From: Phocoena phocoena
Taxonomy: Eukaryota > Chordata > Mammalia > Artiodactyla > Phocoenidae
Direction: 5' to 3'
DNA: 64,000 bases
Assembly (NCBI RefSeq): GCF_963924675.1
Contig: NC_089234.1
Span: 23,861,668 to 23,925,667 of the forward strand
Under the pieces are notes generated by a model. That model saw nothing but the letters and a program-made list of their open reading frames with translations, searched no databases and was not told where the DNA came from. The translations under genes were made by a program, and so were the position numbers. Shown here piece by piece: positions 46,880-59,740 of the stretch. Position 1 is the first letter of the stretch. Each line of letters opens with the position of its first letter.

Positions 46880-47480
46880 ATAAACACTATTTATTCAACC
46901 ATTACTTACAGAGTCCTTACTTTATGCCAGGCTGTACTATAAAGACTAAGATAAGAGCAATAAGCAAACCAAATGAAAAACCCTGCCCTCAGGGAACTTG
47001 CATCCTAGTGAGGGGAGAACAGACAATACACAAACAAAGAGGTAAAGTATGTAGCTTATCAGATGATGACGAGTCCTTTAGATTAAAATAAATCAGGAAA
47101 GGAGGTAGGAAGTACTGAAGGGGAGGGTCTGAAATTTGAGTAGCAGGGTCAGGAAAGGCCTCACTGAGAAGGGGACATTTCAGAAAGGACGTAGGAGTCC
47201 ACTGAGCTAGGACAGAGCGAAGGAAGTAGAGGGTTGAGCATGGGGGCAGTAGGTGATATGAGCACCCTGGCTTTATCCCAAGGGATGTGGAAAGCATTGG
47301 CGGGCTTCGAGCAAGGTGATGTAGGCTATGGCTTGTATTTTGATCCTTTAACTCCAGCTGAATAGAGCATTGTGGGAGGTGGGGGATAGCAGGAAAAGAA
47401 TCAGAGAGACCAGTAAGAGGCCACTGAAATGATCCAGGTGGGAGAGGCTGATGATGGAGTGCCGTCTCAGTTACTGAGAT
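46880..47480 (-). repeat. L2 element, reverse copy
   Basis: 'tttatgccaggctgtactat', 'tgccctcagggaacttgcat', 'ggtcaggaaaggcctcactg' and 'gtgatgtaggctatggcttg' follow the reversed L2. A 192-codon open frame on the minus strand here comes from the L2 and is not a gene. Confidence 0.75.
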
Positions 47481-49195
47481 GTGGTCCATCTGTGGGGATA
47501 AAGGAAAAGTCAAAAAGGTCTGCTTACAGATGCGCTGTAGGGAGTAAGAGAAAGAGAGGGGTCTCATTAGAAAATAAAAAGGTTTATACCTGTATGTTCA
47601 TTACAGTGTTGTTTATCATGATCAAAACTTGGAAATAACTCAAATGGTCAGGTAGGTTTTTGGCCTGAACAAGTGGGAAAACAGAATTGCTTGTTTATGA
47701 GACAGGAAAGCTTACGGGAGGAGCAGACTGGGGGCTTTGGAAATGAGGAATATGATTTTGAAAAGGCCAGGTTTCAGGTGCCTAATAGACATCCAGAGGG
47801 GCTGATGAGTAGACAGGGGATAGAGTGGGCTGGCCTGCAGATAAGAAGTTAGGAGACTTCAGTGTTTGAACAGCATTTAGACATGAACCTGGAGATCACA
47901 GAGACAGCAAATATAGATAGAAAGGAATCTGAGAACTGGGCTCTAGCACACTGTTTGAGGGTCAAAGATATAAGGAAGAACCAGAAATGAAGTGTGAGAA
48001 GGCGAAGGAAGACCCAGAGAGTGTGATGTCCTCAAAACTTTGAAACCAAGGAAAGAAAGTGTATCAGGAAAGAGAGTGTCCAACTGTGTCAAATGCAGTT
48101 GACAGTGCAGTAAGATGAGTTCTGGAGAACTGACCACTGAATCTAGCAATGTGGAGGATATTGGTGACCATGGCCAAGACAGTGGAGTGAAACATGCAGA
48201 CAGTCAGTGTTGATGCAAGGATACATTGGCATGACTGTTCTGAAAGCAATGCAGCAAGGTGGAACAAGATTCATAAATATTCACACCTGTGACCCTGTAA
48301 CTCCTCTTCTAGGAATCTGTCCAAGGAAACCATCAGGGACCCAATAAAAGACTTATGCACCTGTGTGTTCATCTCAGCGTTATTTATAACACCAAAACAT
48401 TGGAAACAAACCAAATAGCTGATAGAATAATTAAATAAAGTAGGCTAAATCCATTCAATGGAATATTATGCAGCTATTAAGTATGAATTCAAATAGTTTT
48501 ATGACACGTGAAAAATAATCATATGTGGAAGCCGTGCATGAAAAGCAGGCTGGAAACACACGAGGCATAATTTCAAATTTGTTAAAAATTGTTTCTATCT
48601 CATGCCCATATTTATGCACAAATGAACAACTTGAAGGAAAACTTCACTCCATGTTAACAGTGGGCACTCCTGTGCAGCAAGATCACGAGTCACCGTCATT
48701 TTTTTTCTTCCACTTTTCTATTTTTTCCCTATTATCCTGCTATTCTGCAATGAGCAGATATTACCTGCTTATAAAAATGAAATGTCTCTCTCTCTCTCAC
48801 CACACCTACACACACTTTCCCATCAGCCCTTTCGAGAATCCCACAGGAGCATGCTGCCCATTGCCTGCCGGTGGAAAAGCTGAGAAGCTGGACAAGTACC
48901 TGTCCACACTGCATGCACTGCTCTGAGTGCAGGACAGGCACGGGTGAAGGCGGGGTAGCTACCGAGGGTACCTCACTGAGAAAGCAGCGAGAGCACCTCC
49001 CAGGCCGGGGAGCACTAGTCTTGACCTCCTCTCTAGCAGGAATCCTGGTTGTCCGCCCCACCCATGCTGTAAACCATCGGGCCGGCCTTGCACCGCGCGA
49101 TGGCTCTCCCCTGGCCCAGCTCTGATCATGATCATGGCATTTCCTCTCCGTAAGAAACTCCAGTGCCCTCAACAGGTCATGAAAACCAAGTCTGG
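47481..49195. repeat. Old L1 fragments and unclassified DNA
   Basis: 47580-47660 and 48255-48530 are forward L1 ORF2/3' pieces ('attggaaacaaaccaaatag', 'ggaatattatgcagctatta'). A TC/AC-rich tract lies at 48785-48818. 48880-49130 is moderately GC-rich but shows no CpG island, promoter or known protein. Confidence 0.5.
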
Positions 49196-49199
49196 CACC

Positions 49200-49680
49200 T
49201 CAGACACTGCGTAAGTGGGCCCCCACATTGAGCTCAGGCTTGATCTCTACAACCCAACCATATACCCTAGCCAAGCACTCCTCTAACATTCCTATCTTTG
49301 CTAGTGTTCCTCCTTGCCTAGAAAGCCTAGCGTTTTCCCTGGTCCATGCCTTCCTTCCAGGCCCTTTTTAATTCCCTCCCTTCCATGAAGCCTCTCAACT
49401 GCTCCAGGGGAACGATCTCTACCTTCCATGAACTCCATTGGCAAATTCGTGATCACACTGAACTATGGCTTCACGTTTAAAATATGTGAAAAGTTATAAA
49501 CACTTTATATATTTTAACATATTTGTTAAACTTTGTTTCACTTGTATTCATCTCACTTTGCCACCTAGATGTTAGGTGTCTTAAAGACAGAGAGTGTCAT
49601 TGATACCACATCCCCTGGTCTTTGCTGTGCTCAGTGAAGCACATACTCAATCAGTATCTCATGTGTGGCTGAGTGAAGGT
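49200..49680 (+). repeat. L2 element, forward copy
   Basis: 'gttcctccttgcctagaaag', 'tccatgaagcctctcaact', 'cagagagtgtcattgatacc' and 'gctcagtgaagcacatactc' follow L2 order. Confidence 0.65.
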
Positions 49681-51525
49681 CGCTCAAGGGTTTCAAAGTC
49701 TGCTTGACCAAATGTTCACTGTATTGGATCTGTGGCTTACCAGGGCCCTGTCCAGAGAAGCCAGCTCCATCTCAGTAAGAGCAGTCAGCAAACATTTATG
49801 TGAAGCAAGCACTGCCCACTGGCAGTCCAGGTATCACCAGCCCTACCTGTGGTAATTATCACTTAGGGCAGTCTCTCTGTCAATCTAGTTCCTCTTTGTC
49901 AAAGTCTAATACAGATAAGTTAATAAACTGATGGCCATGTTATTTTTCTGCAAGATGTTCAACTCCAATATTTTTAAGAAAGCAAGTCTAACCTTGGGAG
50001 AGAAGGAAAAAGAAGTCTCATAATTTTTTTTTAAAAAACCTGAAATCTACAGGATTGGGTTGGAAGTCATTTTCATTACTTTTGTTGAATTATTTTTAAC
50101 GTTTTGTTATGGTTTGGCTTGAGGGTCTTTGGTTTATTTGTTTGGTCTCTGTCCTTCTTAGGAGCACTAAAGAAAGATGCATGTACTCCTGAGATCAGAT
50201 GGAGGGTGCTGAGACATAGGTTAGATGGGACGAAGGCGTAGGATCTGGTAACCAGGTGTACTGGGAAAGGTTGTGAGAAATATCAAACTAGCTGAATCAA
50301 GATCATCTACGTTATTTGCTGTTTCAAGCATCCAACTTCCTACTGTGCACATGTGGGACCACAGTGGAAGCCCAGAGTTAAGAATCGCTGCTCAGAATCC
50401 TGAAATCAGAAAGGCAATGACTACATGAAGAGATAAAGAAAAAATGCTCACCAGCATGCATATTATCTACCACAAAAGAAACTTAATTTATAAGCATCTT
50501 GTTGAAGCTGTGGGGGAGGAAGATCCTGAAAAGATTCTAGCGCACAAGGGATGGTGAACGGAAATTAACTGCACTGTGCCCACTGTGACTGATTTAAGCA
50601 TCGCAGATTGTCAGTGACACAGTATTTATTTAGTGCGCTAGCTTTAGTATTTCATTCAGCGAACAGTATAAAAAAGAGACAAGGACTTTGCTAAGTTCAC
50701 CTGCTAATCCTATTTTTCCCATTGGACCTTGAATTCTTCATATGAGAAGCCCTCAACCTAGGCAATTTTCAAGGACTTAACCCTACTGGGATTAGCAATT
50801 TGGGAACAACTGTTCTAGTCGGGAGAGGCAAGACAGCAATAGGTTATTCCGAGGAAAACAATCAGGGGAGTAAATATGCCTCGAAGTGTCCTGTGTCCCG
50901 GCCTAGTTGGAAGAGACCATGCAGTGGAGAGCTTCATTAGCATAGGGAACAAGGTCACTACATTCCCGGAACATCTCCTGGCTCAATAAGAATGCTGAGC
51001 ATGTGAACATGAGTTAGAGTTAGAGCTCAACTCCTCACTCCCCATCACCGCCCACACTTCCGAGGGGCAGGGATGGGCTCACATACAGCTACATGCTGGA
51101 TGTGATCAACAGGGAGTCAGGCAACTTTCTGAGGCAGCAGCCCCTGGGGCCAACGGACCCCCTAAAAGCCAGGCTGTCCTAACCAGTGGTACCTCACAGT
51201 CCCACACCAGTGCGGGAACCGTCCTAAGGAAAGGAAATGGTGGCACTGAGCCCATTCGGCCAGACCGGAGACATTTAGCTCCCAGAAAGAGTGAAACTGA
51301 AAAGGAACCAGACCCTGCAAGGAGCTGGGCAGACCCTTGATCTGTGCTTTCCGCCCCCAGCTCAAGACACCTGCTGTGCATCCCTTCACCCTGAGCTGAA
51401 GTTAATATCGAGGCCTTCGCGTAGCATTGCATTTTATATTTGGCCAAGTCCTTGCTCAGCTATTTTCCCCTCCATCCTCACTCTGCTCCTGAGGAAGGCA
51501 GAGCTGGCATTATTACCCACTGTAT
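49681..51525. other. No recognised feature
   Basis: Unclassified intronic DNA. A minus-strand open frame of 113 codons (51106-51447) has no known similarity. No promoter or exon was recognised. Confidence 0.4.
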
Positions 51526-51832
51526 TAGTTCCCTGTGGCTGGAAACAAATTAGCACAAGCTTAATGGCTTAAAATAACGTGATTTTATTATTTTACAGTT
51601 CGGGATCTCAGAGGCCCAAATGGGTCTCACTGGGCTGAAGTCAAGGTGTCAGCAGGGTGGCATTCTTTTCTGGAGGCTCTAGGTGAGAATCCTTGCCTTT
51701 GCCAGCTTCTAGAGGCTACCCCCAGCTCCTTGGCTCCAAGCCCCCTTCCATCTTCAAAGCCAGCAATGGCCAGTCCAGTCTTTCTCATATCACATCACTC
51801 TGACCCTTCTTCCCTCTTACGAACTGTTGACT

Positions 51833-53340
51833 AAAAAAAAAGCACAACCTAAAAGTTGAGAATTATGTTTATTTGACAGACTTGCTGAGGACGTAAGCCT
51901 GGGAGGCAGCCTCTCAGTTCAGAGGGACAGCTGTGAAAAGGTCAGGGAGGAGCCAGGATGTATAGGAGTTTATGCAACAAAAACCAGGCAGTCCAAACAT
52001 TGAGATTACTGTTAGTTAAAGAAAAAGCAACATGAAAGGATGCTCAAGATCACTAATCATTAGAGAAATGCAAGTCAAAACTACAGTGAGGTATCACCTC
52101 ACACCAGTCAGAATGGCCATCATCAAAAAATCTACAAACAATAAACGCTGGAGTGGGTGTGGAGAAAAGAGAACCCTCTTGCACTGTTGGTGGGAATATA
52201 AATTGATACAGACACTATGGAGAACAGTATGGAGGTTCCTTAAAAACTAAAAATACAACTATCATATGACCCAGCAATCCCACTACTGGGCATATACACT
52301 GAGAAAAACATAATTCAAAAAGAGTCATGTATCACAACGTTCAATGCAGCTCTACTTACAACAGCCAGGACACGGAAGCAACCTAAGTGTCCATTGACAG
52401 ATGAATGGATAAAGAAGATGTGGCACATATATACAATGGAATATTACTCAGCCGTAAAAAGGAACAAAACTGGGTCATTTGTAGAGATGTGGATAGACCT
52501 AGAGACTGTCATACAGAGTGAAGTAAGCCAGAAAGAGAAGAATAAATACCGTATGCTAACACATATATATGGAATCTAAAAAATAAAAAAAATGTTTCTG
52601 AAGAACCTAGGGGCAGGACAGGAATAAAGACACAGACGTACAGAATGAACTTGAGGACACGGGGAGGGGGAAGCGCCAGCTGGGATGAAGTGAGAGCGTT
52701 ATGAACTTATATATACTACCAAATGTAAAATAGATCGCTAGTGGGAAGCAGCCTCATAGCACAGGGAGATCAGCTGGGTGCTTTGTGACCACCTAGAGGG
52801 GTGGGATAGGGAGGGTGGCAGGGAGACGCAAGAGGGAGGAGATATGGGGATACATTTATATATATAGCCGGTTCACTTTGTTGTAGAGCAGAAACTAACA
52901 CACCATTGTAGAGCAATTATACTCTAATAAAGATATTTTAAAAAGAAAAGAGAAGAAAAAAACATCTCAAGTAAGTGAAGTTAGCACTTTTCGATATATG
53001 GGAAGATACAAGAGTCTGGGTTCATTAAAATCATTCACTTGACAGGCACCTGAACTACCTCGGGCCAGTATCCTGTTCTTCCCCAGCCTGAATCACCTCA
53101 GGGCACACAGCTGGGATTGGCTGCAGTGGCTCGATGACCACACACCCTTTGTTTACTGATGCAGCAGGCAACAGTCTTGGTCCACAGCACTTTCAAGGAC
53201 GCTTGTGAACACAATGGCCCACCTGGAGAGTCCAGAGGGCTCCCCTAGCAATTGTGCCAGGCAGGTGCTCTCTGTAAGAATCGCCATCCTGTCAGTTTCC
53301 AGACAGGCAGGGGAGAGAAAGCCACAGTAAGAGCCAAATA
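51833..53340 (-). mobile_element. Endogenous retrovirus-type LTR, reverse, split by a young L1
   Basis: Left part 51833-52031 carries a reversed AATAAA signal ('tatgtttatttgacag') and right part 52956-53340 ('aagttagcacttttcgatat', 'ctgggattggctgcagtgg', 'ccagacaggcaggggaga'). The parts join across the L1. The family was not named with certainty and no viral genes are present. Confidence 0.55.
52032..52955 (+). mobile_element. 5'-truncated young LINE-1 3' end
   Basis: ORF2 C-terminal text ('agaatggccatcatcaaaaa', 'gaatggataaagaagatgtg', 'cagccgtaaaaaggaacaaa') runs into a 3' UTR with a single copy of the unit duplicated at 41.4 kb, and ends 'gcaattatactctaataaag'. It sits inside the LTR, so it is the youngest layer here. 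Confidence 0.93.
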
Positions 53341-53452
53341 TTTTAAGGTCAGAGGATGAACAGCCTTAATTCCATCCAGAACCTGAATTCCCCCTTCACA
53401 GATTCCAGGGATTCGGATGTTTCCAGGAGGCCATAAATCTGCCTACCACACC

Positions 53453-54284
53453 CCATTCCAGAGGCAAGGAAATACCGTGCCTGCACCTGGTGACTTGCCG
53501 AGGTCACAGCTGGTCACCAAGGATGAAAACTGGGGCTCAGACTCAGAACTTGACCTTCCAAGTTGAGTGCCCTGTCCTTGCTGTGCTCTGTATTGGTGAC
53601 ACGGTGAAGGACAGTGAGAGGACGCAGCAAGGGAACAACAGAGTCAGTGCAAACACAGGAGCAGAAAAGAATCAAACGGAGCAGGAGAGACTTTTGTCCA
53701 CCATTCTCCCCCTTTGGTTTCCATCCCTTCAGCTGCAAATTTGACCCCATTCTCCCCAAACAAAAGAGCCCCTGGCAGAATGTTTTTTTTTTTCCTTTTG
53801 GGTTTTCGGGGTGTTGGTTTGTTTGGTGGCGCTTCCTCTCTCTCCCAACGTGATGCAGGATGGGAGGGGACAGAGAGGTGGCAGTTTTGCCGGGGAGGTA
53901 CTCTCTGTAATGATCCATCATCCTGCACCGGGCGGTCCCCAGACAGGCAGGGGAGAAAAAGCCACAATAACTGTCATAAACGGAGAAGAGGGTCTTCCAG
54001 GTAACAACGTAATGAGGAGCCCCAGCCGCCGCAGTCAGGGAGAGTGGGAAGAGGCAGGAGAGGAAAGACTGAAAGGGAGAGAGATGGAAGTGCCCAGAGG
54101 TTGCAGTTTTATATTTTGTGTGCGTTTGTGTGTTTTCTCTCCCCATTGCTCAAAGGAAGAAAGCACCACACACACTCTCACAAACTTTGTGTTGTTGTTA
54201 AGGATGGAGCAGCGCATTTGTCATAAGGGTCCACTGTCATCTCCGATTCCAAAGCTCGCAAAGGATCCACCCCTATGGTGATTT
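53453..54284. repeat. MIR relic, LTR-like fragment and unclassified DNA
   Basis: 53465-53610 is a reverse MIR ('ggtgacttgccgaggtcaca'). 53896-53970 repeats the right end of the LTR above ('ccagacaggcaggggag' and 'aaagccaca'). A long minus-strand open frame (53514-54146, 210 codons) spans these repeats and is judged chance. Confidence 0.5.
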
Positions 54285-54520
54285 AGATTAATCGCTTCTC
54301 ATTAAGAGCCAATAAACAAACTACACTGAGAGAGCTCCTCTCAGCCACAGCCCACTGTTGTGGTGTATGATTGCTGAGGGAGAGCAGAGGCATACCAGAG
54401 AGTTGTCAAATGTAATTTATAGGTTTTTAAGATCTAATCATTCTCTATGATATTAGATTAAATGACAGTCTGTATTAAAGAGGAAATTACATTTCAGCTT
54501 GCTTTCTTCACTTTTCCCCA
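54285..54520. promoter_or_regulatory. Candidate conserved non-coding element
   Basis: A repeat-free AT-rich block holds 'gtaatttatagg', 'atctaatcattctc' and 'attagattaaatgaca' near 54412-54465, with spaced TAAT/ATTA cores. Function is inferred from composition alone. Confidence 0.3.
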
Positions 54521-54747
54521 CTTTCCTAGCTAGGGTTTTCAAAGAGCTCTAATCCCACGGCCAAGGGCCAGAAAACGCCCTTGACAATATACTTGAATAG
54601 GATCAGCCCAAGGACTTCCTTGCACCCAGAAGTCTGTCCAGAGAAGTGGGACTGAAACTGTGCACCTCAGAAGGAACTTGAACCCACGTGCCAGGACTCG
54701 AACCCAGCCAGAACTCAGGTTGGCACTTGAACCCACGGTCTTTTAAT

Positions 54748-55245
54748 TGAGATCACACACCTGGTCTCAGGATTTAATGAAGTTCAGGTTCTTTATGTTT
54801 CATTGCAGAAAGAATTCAGTGAGAGACAAAAGTGATAGGTAAGAAGTGAATTTATTTAGAGAGAAACACACTCCACAGACAGAGTGTGGGCCATCTCAGA
54901 AGGCAAAAGGCCCCGATACGGTGGTTAGTTTTTATGGGCTGGGTAATTTCACAGGCTAATGATTATTCCAATTATTTGGGGGAAGGGGGTGGAGATTTCC
55001 AGGAATTGGGCCACTGCCCACTTTTCGGCCTTTTATGGTCAGCCTCGGAACTGTCATGGCGCTGGTGGATGAGTTACTTAGCTTGTGCTGATGTATTACA
55101 ATGAGCGTATAATGATGCCCAAGGTCCACTGGAAATCAAATCTTCCACCATCTTGGATATAGTTGGTTCTAACTAGTTTTTGTCATGTTCTATAGCTATG
55201 TCATTCTTTTAAAAGTTGTGCCCTGCCCCTTTCCCTCCTGTTTCA
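54748..55245 (-). mobile_element. Endogenous retrovirus-type LTR, reverse orientation
   Basis: Read on the minus strand it runs from TGAAACAGGAGGG to ...gtgatctca, about 498 bases. A reversed AATAAA (in 'gaatttatttagagag') lies near its 3' side, and 'cacactccacagacagagtg' follows. No matching 4-6 base duplication was seen and no viral coding sequence is attached, so it is a solo or fragmentary LTR. Confidence 0.5.
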
Positions 55246-56679
55246 GGACCCGAGATAAATGGGAATATTCTCTTAGCTGAGCCCCCTCCATCCAGGAGCC
55301 CCACGAAACTGGCTCCCCTCACTCCCACCAGAGCTGTGCCATCTTACCCTCTGACGACCCTCACCACAGCTCCAGAGTATTTCTTTCGGTGTTTGTGGTG
55401 GTAGAGAGATCCCTTACAGAAACCCATCACATTTAGATTTGGAATCAAACATCCCTTGATTTTTCATTTAGTCATTCGGTCATGTGGCCAATCATTCGCT
55501 CACATTCTAGGATGGGCACGGGAGAAACAGGGTAAGACAAGATTCAAATCCCAACTCCATTTATTAGCTCATTTATTAGTTCCTTGACTTCAAAGCTTCA
55601 GTGTTTGCTCCACTGTGAAATCCAAAAGGAACACACCGCCCCACCACCATTAGAGGAGAAAGTAAGAAAGAGAACTATTGTTTGGAAACTTCTGACGCAC
55701 GTTGGCAAACTCAAATGTTGGGGCTTTTCTTTCCCTTCTGTTCCCCACAGGGCTGAGAACAGTTATTCTCAATTAAGATGGTGACAAACACAGAGGATCA
55801 GTTTGAAGAAGGAGGCGAGTCACTCAGATTGCAGAGCTGAGATGTGGGAAGTAAAAAACATGTAAAGATTGACATCCACTGTTGTAGAAGGATGTATCTG
55901 GTCCCTAAAGCACAGGAAAGGAGCAGTGGGTCAGTCATCCAGTATCGTGCATGCTTGGGAAACACAATGTCAGATTACAGAGAACAGACTCATTAGCCTG
56001 GAGGTCACAGTCTCTCACTCACTGGTTCCAACAGAACTTTCCAACCCCATGTCCTCAGGGTGCCTAAACTCTTGAAAAGAGTCACCCAATTCACTCTTCC
56101 TCAAACATCTTACTTTGCCACCTCCAAGCCACTGCTAATCCCATTCTTCTTCCTGGAAAGCTCTTTTTACACTCTATACACCTAAACCCTATCTGTCCTT
56201 TAAGGCCAAACCCAACATCCTCTAAGAAAGCTCCGTGGATTCCTCCCTTTTCCCTCTGCAGTGCTTTTTAGAGCTATAACTACCTGCTTAAATTACAGTA
56301 AAACTGTAAGCTCTTTCACGGCAGGGAGAGTGCCCCCATCTTTTTATCCCCACACCCCCAAAGTCCGAGTGAGTGTCTTTCAGAGGGAGTTCAAAAGACC
56401 AACTGCTTGCTCTATGCCACCTGCCTTTGTGAACTCAGCCTGAAGGAGCAACTGCTGCATCCCCGCAGGACCACTGGATGTGGGAAAGGAGTCACGGCAG
56501 AGCCTCTAAATGGTGCCTAAGGCTTCTGATCACAAGGGGCACTGGTCACCTCTGCTCTCACTGCATTCATTGGCTAAAGCAAGTCATATGGCCACGCCTG
56601 CTCCCGCTAATGCGAGTTATAGAATTCCCCCAGGGGGAGAACCCCAGGGGCAGGGTGGGGGGCAAGGAATATCTTGTAC
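55246..56679. repeat. MIR and L2 fragments in unclassified DNA
   Basis: 55525-55625 is a MIR-like forward piece ('attcaaatcccaactccatt'). 56090-56420 is a forward L2 ('ttaaggccaaacccaacatc', 'tgtaagctctttcacggcag'). The rest is unclassified. Confidence 0.5.
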
Positions 56680-57243
56680 AAATAATACACCTGAATTCCA
56701 CTCGCAGGTATATGCTCAAACAAATCCAAAACAAACACTCAAACAGATACATGTACATTCATGTTCACAGCGGCACTATTCAGAGAATGTAGCCAAAACA
56801 TGTGGAGACAGTCCAAACATTCACCCGCAGCTGAATGGATAAGCAAACTCTGGGACGTATACATGGAACATTACACAGCCATAAAAAGGAACGAAGTGCT
56901 GATAATATGCTACAATATGGATGAACCTCAAAGACATTATGCTAAGTGAAAGAAGCTGGTCACAAAAGGTCACATATTGCATAAGTCCATTTACATGAAA
57001 CATCCAGAACAGGCCAGTCCATAGCAATAGGCAAGTTGGTGGTTTCCAGGGTCTGCGTAGGGAGGAACAGGAAGTGACAATTTAATGGTTACAGGGTTTT
57101 TGGCGGTGATGAAATGTGTCGGAACTAGAGTGAGGTGGTGGCTGTATAATATGGTAAATGTATTCAATGTCACTGAATTATTCACTTTAAAATGGTTACT
57201 TTTATGTTATGTGACTTTCACCTCACTAAAAATAAAATAAAAG
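56680..57243 (+). mobile_element. Old LINE-1 3' end
   Basis: 'tcatgttcacagcggcacta', 'ctgaatggataagcaaactc', 'gccataaaaaggaacgaagt' and 'cactttaaaatggttacttt' end at an A-rich tail. Many stops. Confidence 0.85.
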
Positions 57244-58689
57244 AGCTATGGCCAGCACTGGCTGGCTCCAGCCTCCCCCGGCCATGCCAAGAAAAACTAG
57301 GATGACAATACTAAGCGGAAGATACTGGTAAGCGCAAAACTGACTCCCACCTGGCTTGTAAAGTGACCGGTCTAATAAACTCCTCTGCTTCATGAAAATG
57401 AATAACTAAAACAGGTCCCACAGACCACTACCATCAGGGAAGCCTGACCAGCTCTACTAACCTAACGGCCCCCTATTGGCTCATGAGTCTTGGCACTGGT
57501 CTATTTTCTTCCCAGTGATGTCCGACTCCAACTCAGGCTGGAGAATCTACATAAAGAACCCACGTGACCTGCTGATGTAAGTGACAGTTCCCGGCAGATG
57601 ACCCCTCCCAGGAACAAATCCCATTCTAATTGCCTCAAGCCTCCTCTTCCTATTCCTTAAAAATTAACATTACCAATAGGTTTAATGAACAAGCAGAGGC
57701 CCCTTCATGCCCAAGCACCATGCCTGAACACTCTCATTTTAAAGGGCGGTGTGTACAGGCGCCTTCATACAGCTTCACGAAGCGTGTGTTATAAAACCGC
57801 CTCACCTATACGGCTTTCATATACCAGGGCAGTCCGTTCAATTCAATCCCATAAAACCCTAGCAATATTTAAGCGTTAAAGGTGACTTTCACTATGATAT
57901 TTATTATTGGGTAATGAAAAATGGGACGGATAGTCTTCAAACCTCCAGGCAATGGACTGAAGCACGTCTCTTCTAAGCTTTTAATAATAGGATCACCATA
58001 TTTCCTGGAAATAACACAAATCCCCAGAGTCCCTTTCGAGACTCTCTCTCGGCAGCATGAATTTTCTTGACAGTTTTTTGTGTTTGTTTGTTTTTTGTTT
58101 CGTAGAGACCAAATCCCGTTATCAGTCAGAGGAAACTCAGTTAGTTACATATCTGGATCTGCCTCTTCCATCAGACTGGATGTTTTTAGGACAATCTTGC
58201 CCTTCCCATATGACCAAGAGTTCCCTATGACTCTTGGTCTCCCCTTGTTGTAGACACCCCTACAGAACCCAATATAAAGCGCTATCCGAATACAGCGGGA
58301 ATTCACTCCATGTCACCTTTCCCAACTCTGGACCCTCTTGGGTCCTATGTCCTATTGCCATTACACCAGCTAGTATGCTTATTGCCGTCTATTGCTCCGT
58401 ACGTTTGTGTCCTCAGCAGACTGTGACATCTCTGAGAACAGTGACTGTATCTGACTTCTCTTTCTTTTCCCCGGCATTCAGCACAGTATCTGGTACGTTG
58501 CAGATGTTAACAGACGTGTCTGTGTGAAATAATAGTTAACTAACTCCGAGAAAACTATTATAGAGCAGAATCATCCATCACAACTCTCTCAATATACAGT
58601 CGAGGGCACATGAGAGGTTCAGCGATCTTAAAATCCCACAGTTATCAATGATATAATTGTTAGCCGACAGTGGCACCTTGGATAAGACC
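57244..58689. other. Mostly unclassified DNA with an L2 3' fragment
   Basis: 58345-58515 looks like a forward L2 3' region ('tctctgagaacagtgactgt', 'ttcagcacagtatctggtac'). 57244-58340 has no recognised repeat and several CpG dinucleotides near 57740-57875. No gene evidence. Confidence 0.4.
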
Positions 58690-58830
58690 ATCTGAACCCT
58701 CTGAAATGCCTGTTAAACTCTGCATCTTCCTAGGTCCCACCGCAGACATACCGAATTGGGATTTCTGACTCAGAGACCAGAGCCCTGAATCGGCCTTAGG
58801 ACAAGCACCGAGATTATTCTAATGTACGCA
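58690..58830 (+). mobile_element. MER5A-like hAT fragment
   Basis: 'tcctaggtcccaccgcagac' and 'gattattctaatgtacgcac' match the 3' half of this MITE group. Confidence 0.5.
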
Positions 58831-59740
58831 CATGGGTCAGCACCTCACCTTTAGAGTGTTTACAGCAAGAAGAACTATTTTTCTCCAGTTCCTTGCAGAA
58901 CAGAAGCAAACTGCTAGTGCCTGATAGCCCTCCGTCAAGGAGGTGGCCATGGAGGGTCTGAAGAACTCGCGTGAAGTAAAATGGAGCGTGAAATGCAGGT
59001 GCAGCCTTCACACGACGGGTCAGTGTCCCTGTACTCAACGGGAAATCAAGGGCTGCAGGAGAGAAGGATGTGGCCCCAGGGACAGAACAATCATAGCAAG
59101 GGGATCAGGACAACATTTGTTAATATCCTTCTCTGAATAGCCTTTAATCCCCACTACTCTGTCAGAGGTGAGGTCCCCAAATAGCCGTTTCGTAACTTCG
59201 CTAACTTCACACCAAGCTCCTAAAAGGTGTGTGTCTTTCCCCCTAAAGAGTCTACGTTTTAGGCTTTCTAAACACCACCTATTTACAGAGTTGGAAAGAA
59301 ATGAACATCAACTGTGGAGCAATGAGCTGCTGCTTTCAGGGTGTACGTTTAGTTTCTGGAATAGAAATGAGCAGGAATTAGCCATCCTCTCTCCTCATTA
59401 ATAGGCAAGAGTTGCCACCCCTACTAGTTTACAACATGTTAACACAACCCGAGCTACTCCGTGGTCGTCGTGCCTAGCTTAAGGTGACGTCAAAGGGAAA
59501 CGAGTAAGTATTTGGTGTCACTGTGTGTATGCATTTAGGCTACAGAGGCAAGCATGTGGGGACGGAAACTGGAATCTGATCAGAATGGAGTAAGCAGAGC
59601 TCTCAACTTAGTCCCAAGGTAAAACACGAGAGGACCTTCAGTCTTTGTTCCTGCCTCACGGTTTAATGCATACGCCAAGGATCGTGGACATCTAGACTAG
59701 GCCAATTTAAGACTAAGGGGAGAAAAGGTATAGCTCAGAG
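58831..59740. other. No recognised feature
   Basis: Unclassified intronic DNA without repeats that I can name. Confidence 0.4.

Larger units (their letters stand above)
51526..53452 (-). mobile_element. MaLR-like LTR, reverse, split by a second LTR
   Basis: Left part 51526-51832 ('aacaaattagcacaagctta', 'ggtctcactgggctgaagtc', 'tccatcttcaaagccagcaa') and right part about 53341-53452 ('cagccttaattccatccaga', 'aatctgcctaccaca') belong to the same family as 25766-26755. About 90 bases of the usual middle are missing. Confidence 0.7.

Noticed and set aside
46989..47567. Minus-strand open frame of 192 codons
   Set aside because: It falls in a reversed L2 element, and the predicted peptide resembles translated L2 3' region, not a protein.
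48732..49172. Minus-strand open frame of 146 codons in a GC-richer patch
   Set aside because: No known domain, no CpG island, and the base composition alone explains the lack of stops.
53514..54146. Minus-strand open frame of 210 codons, the longest in the window
   Set aside because: It runs across a MIR relic and an LTR-like fragment, has low-complexity stretches and no recognisable domain, and lacks splice or promoter support.
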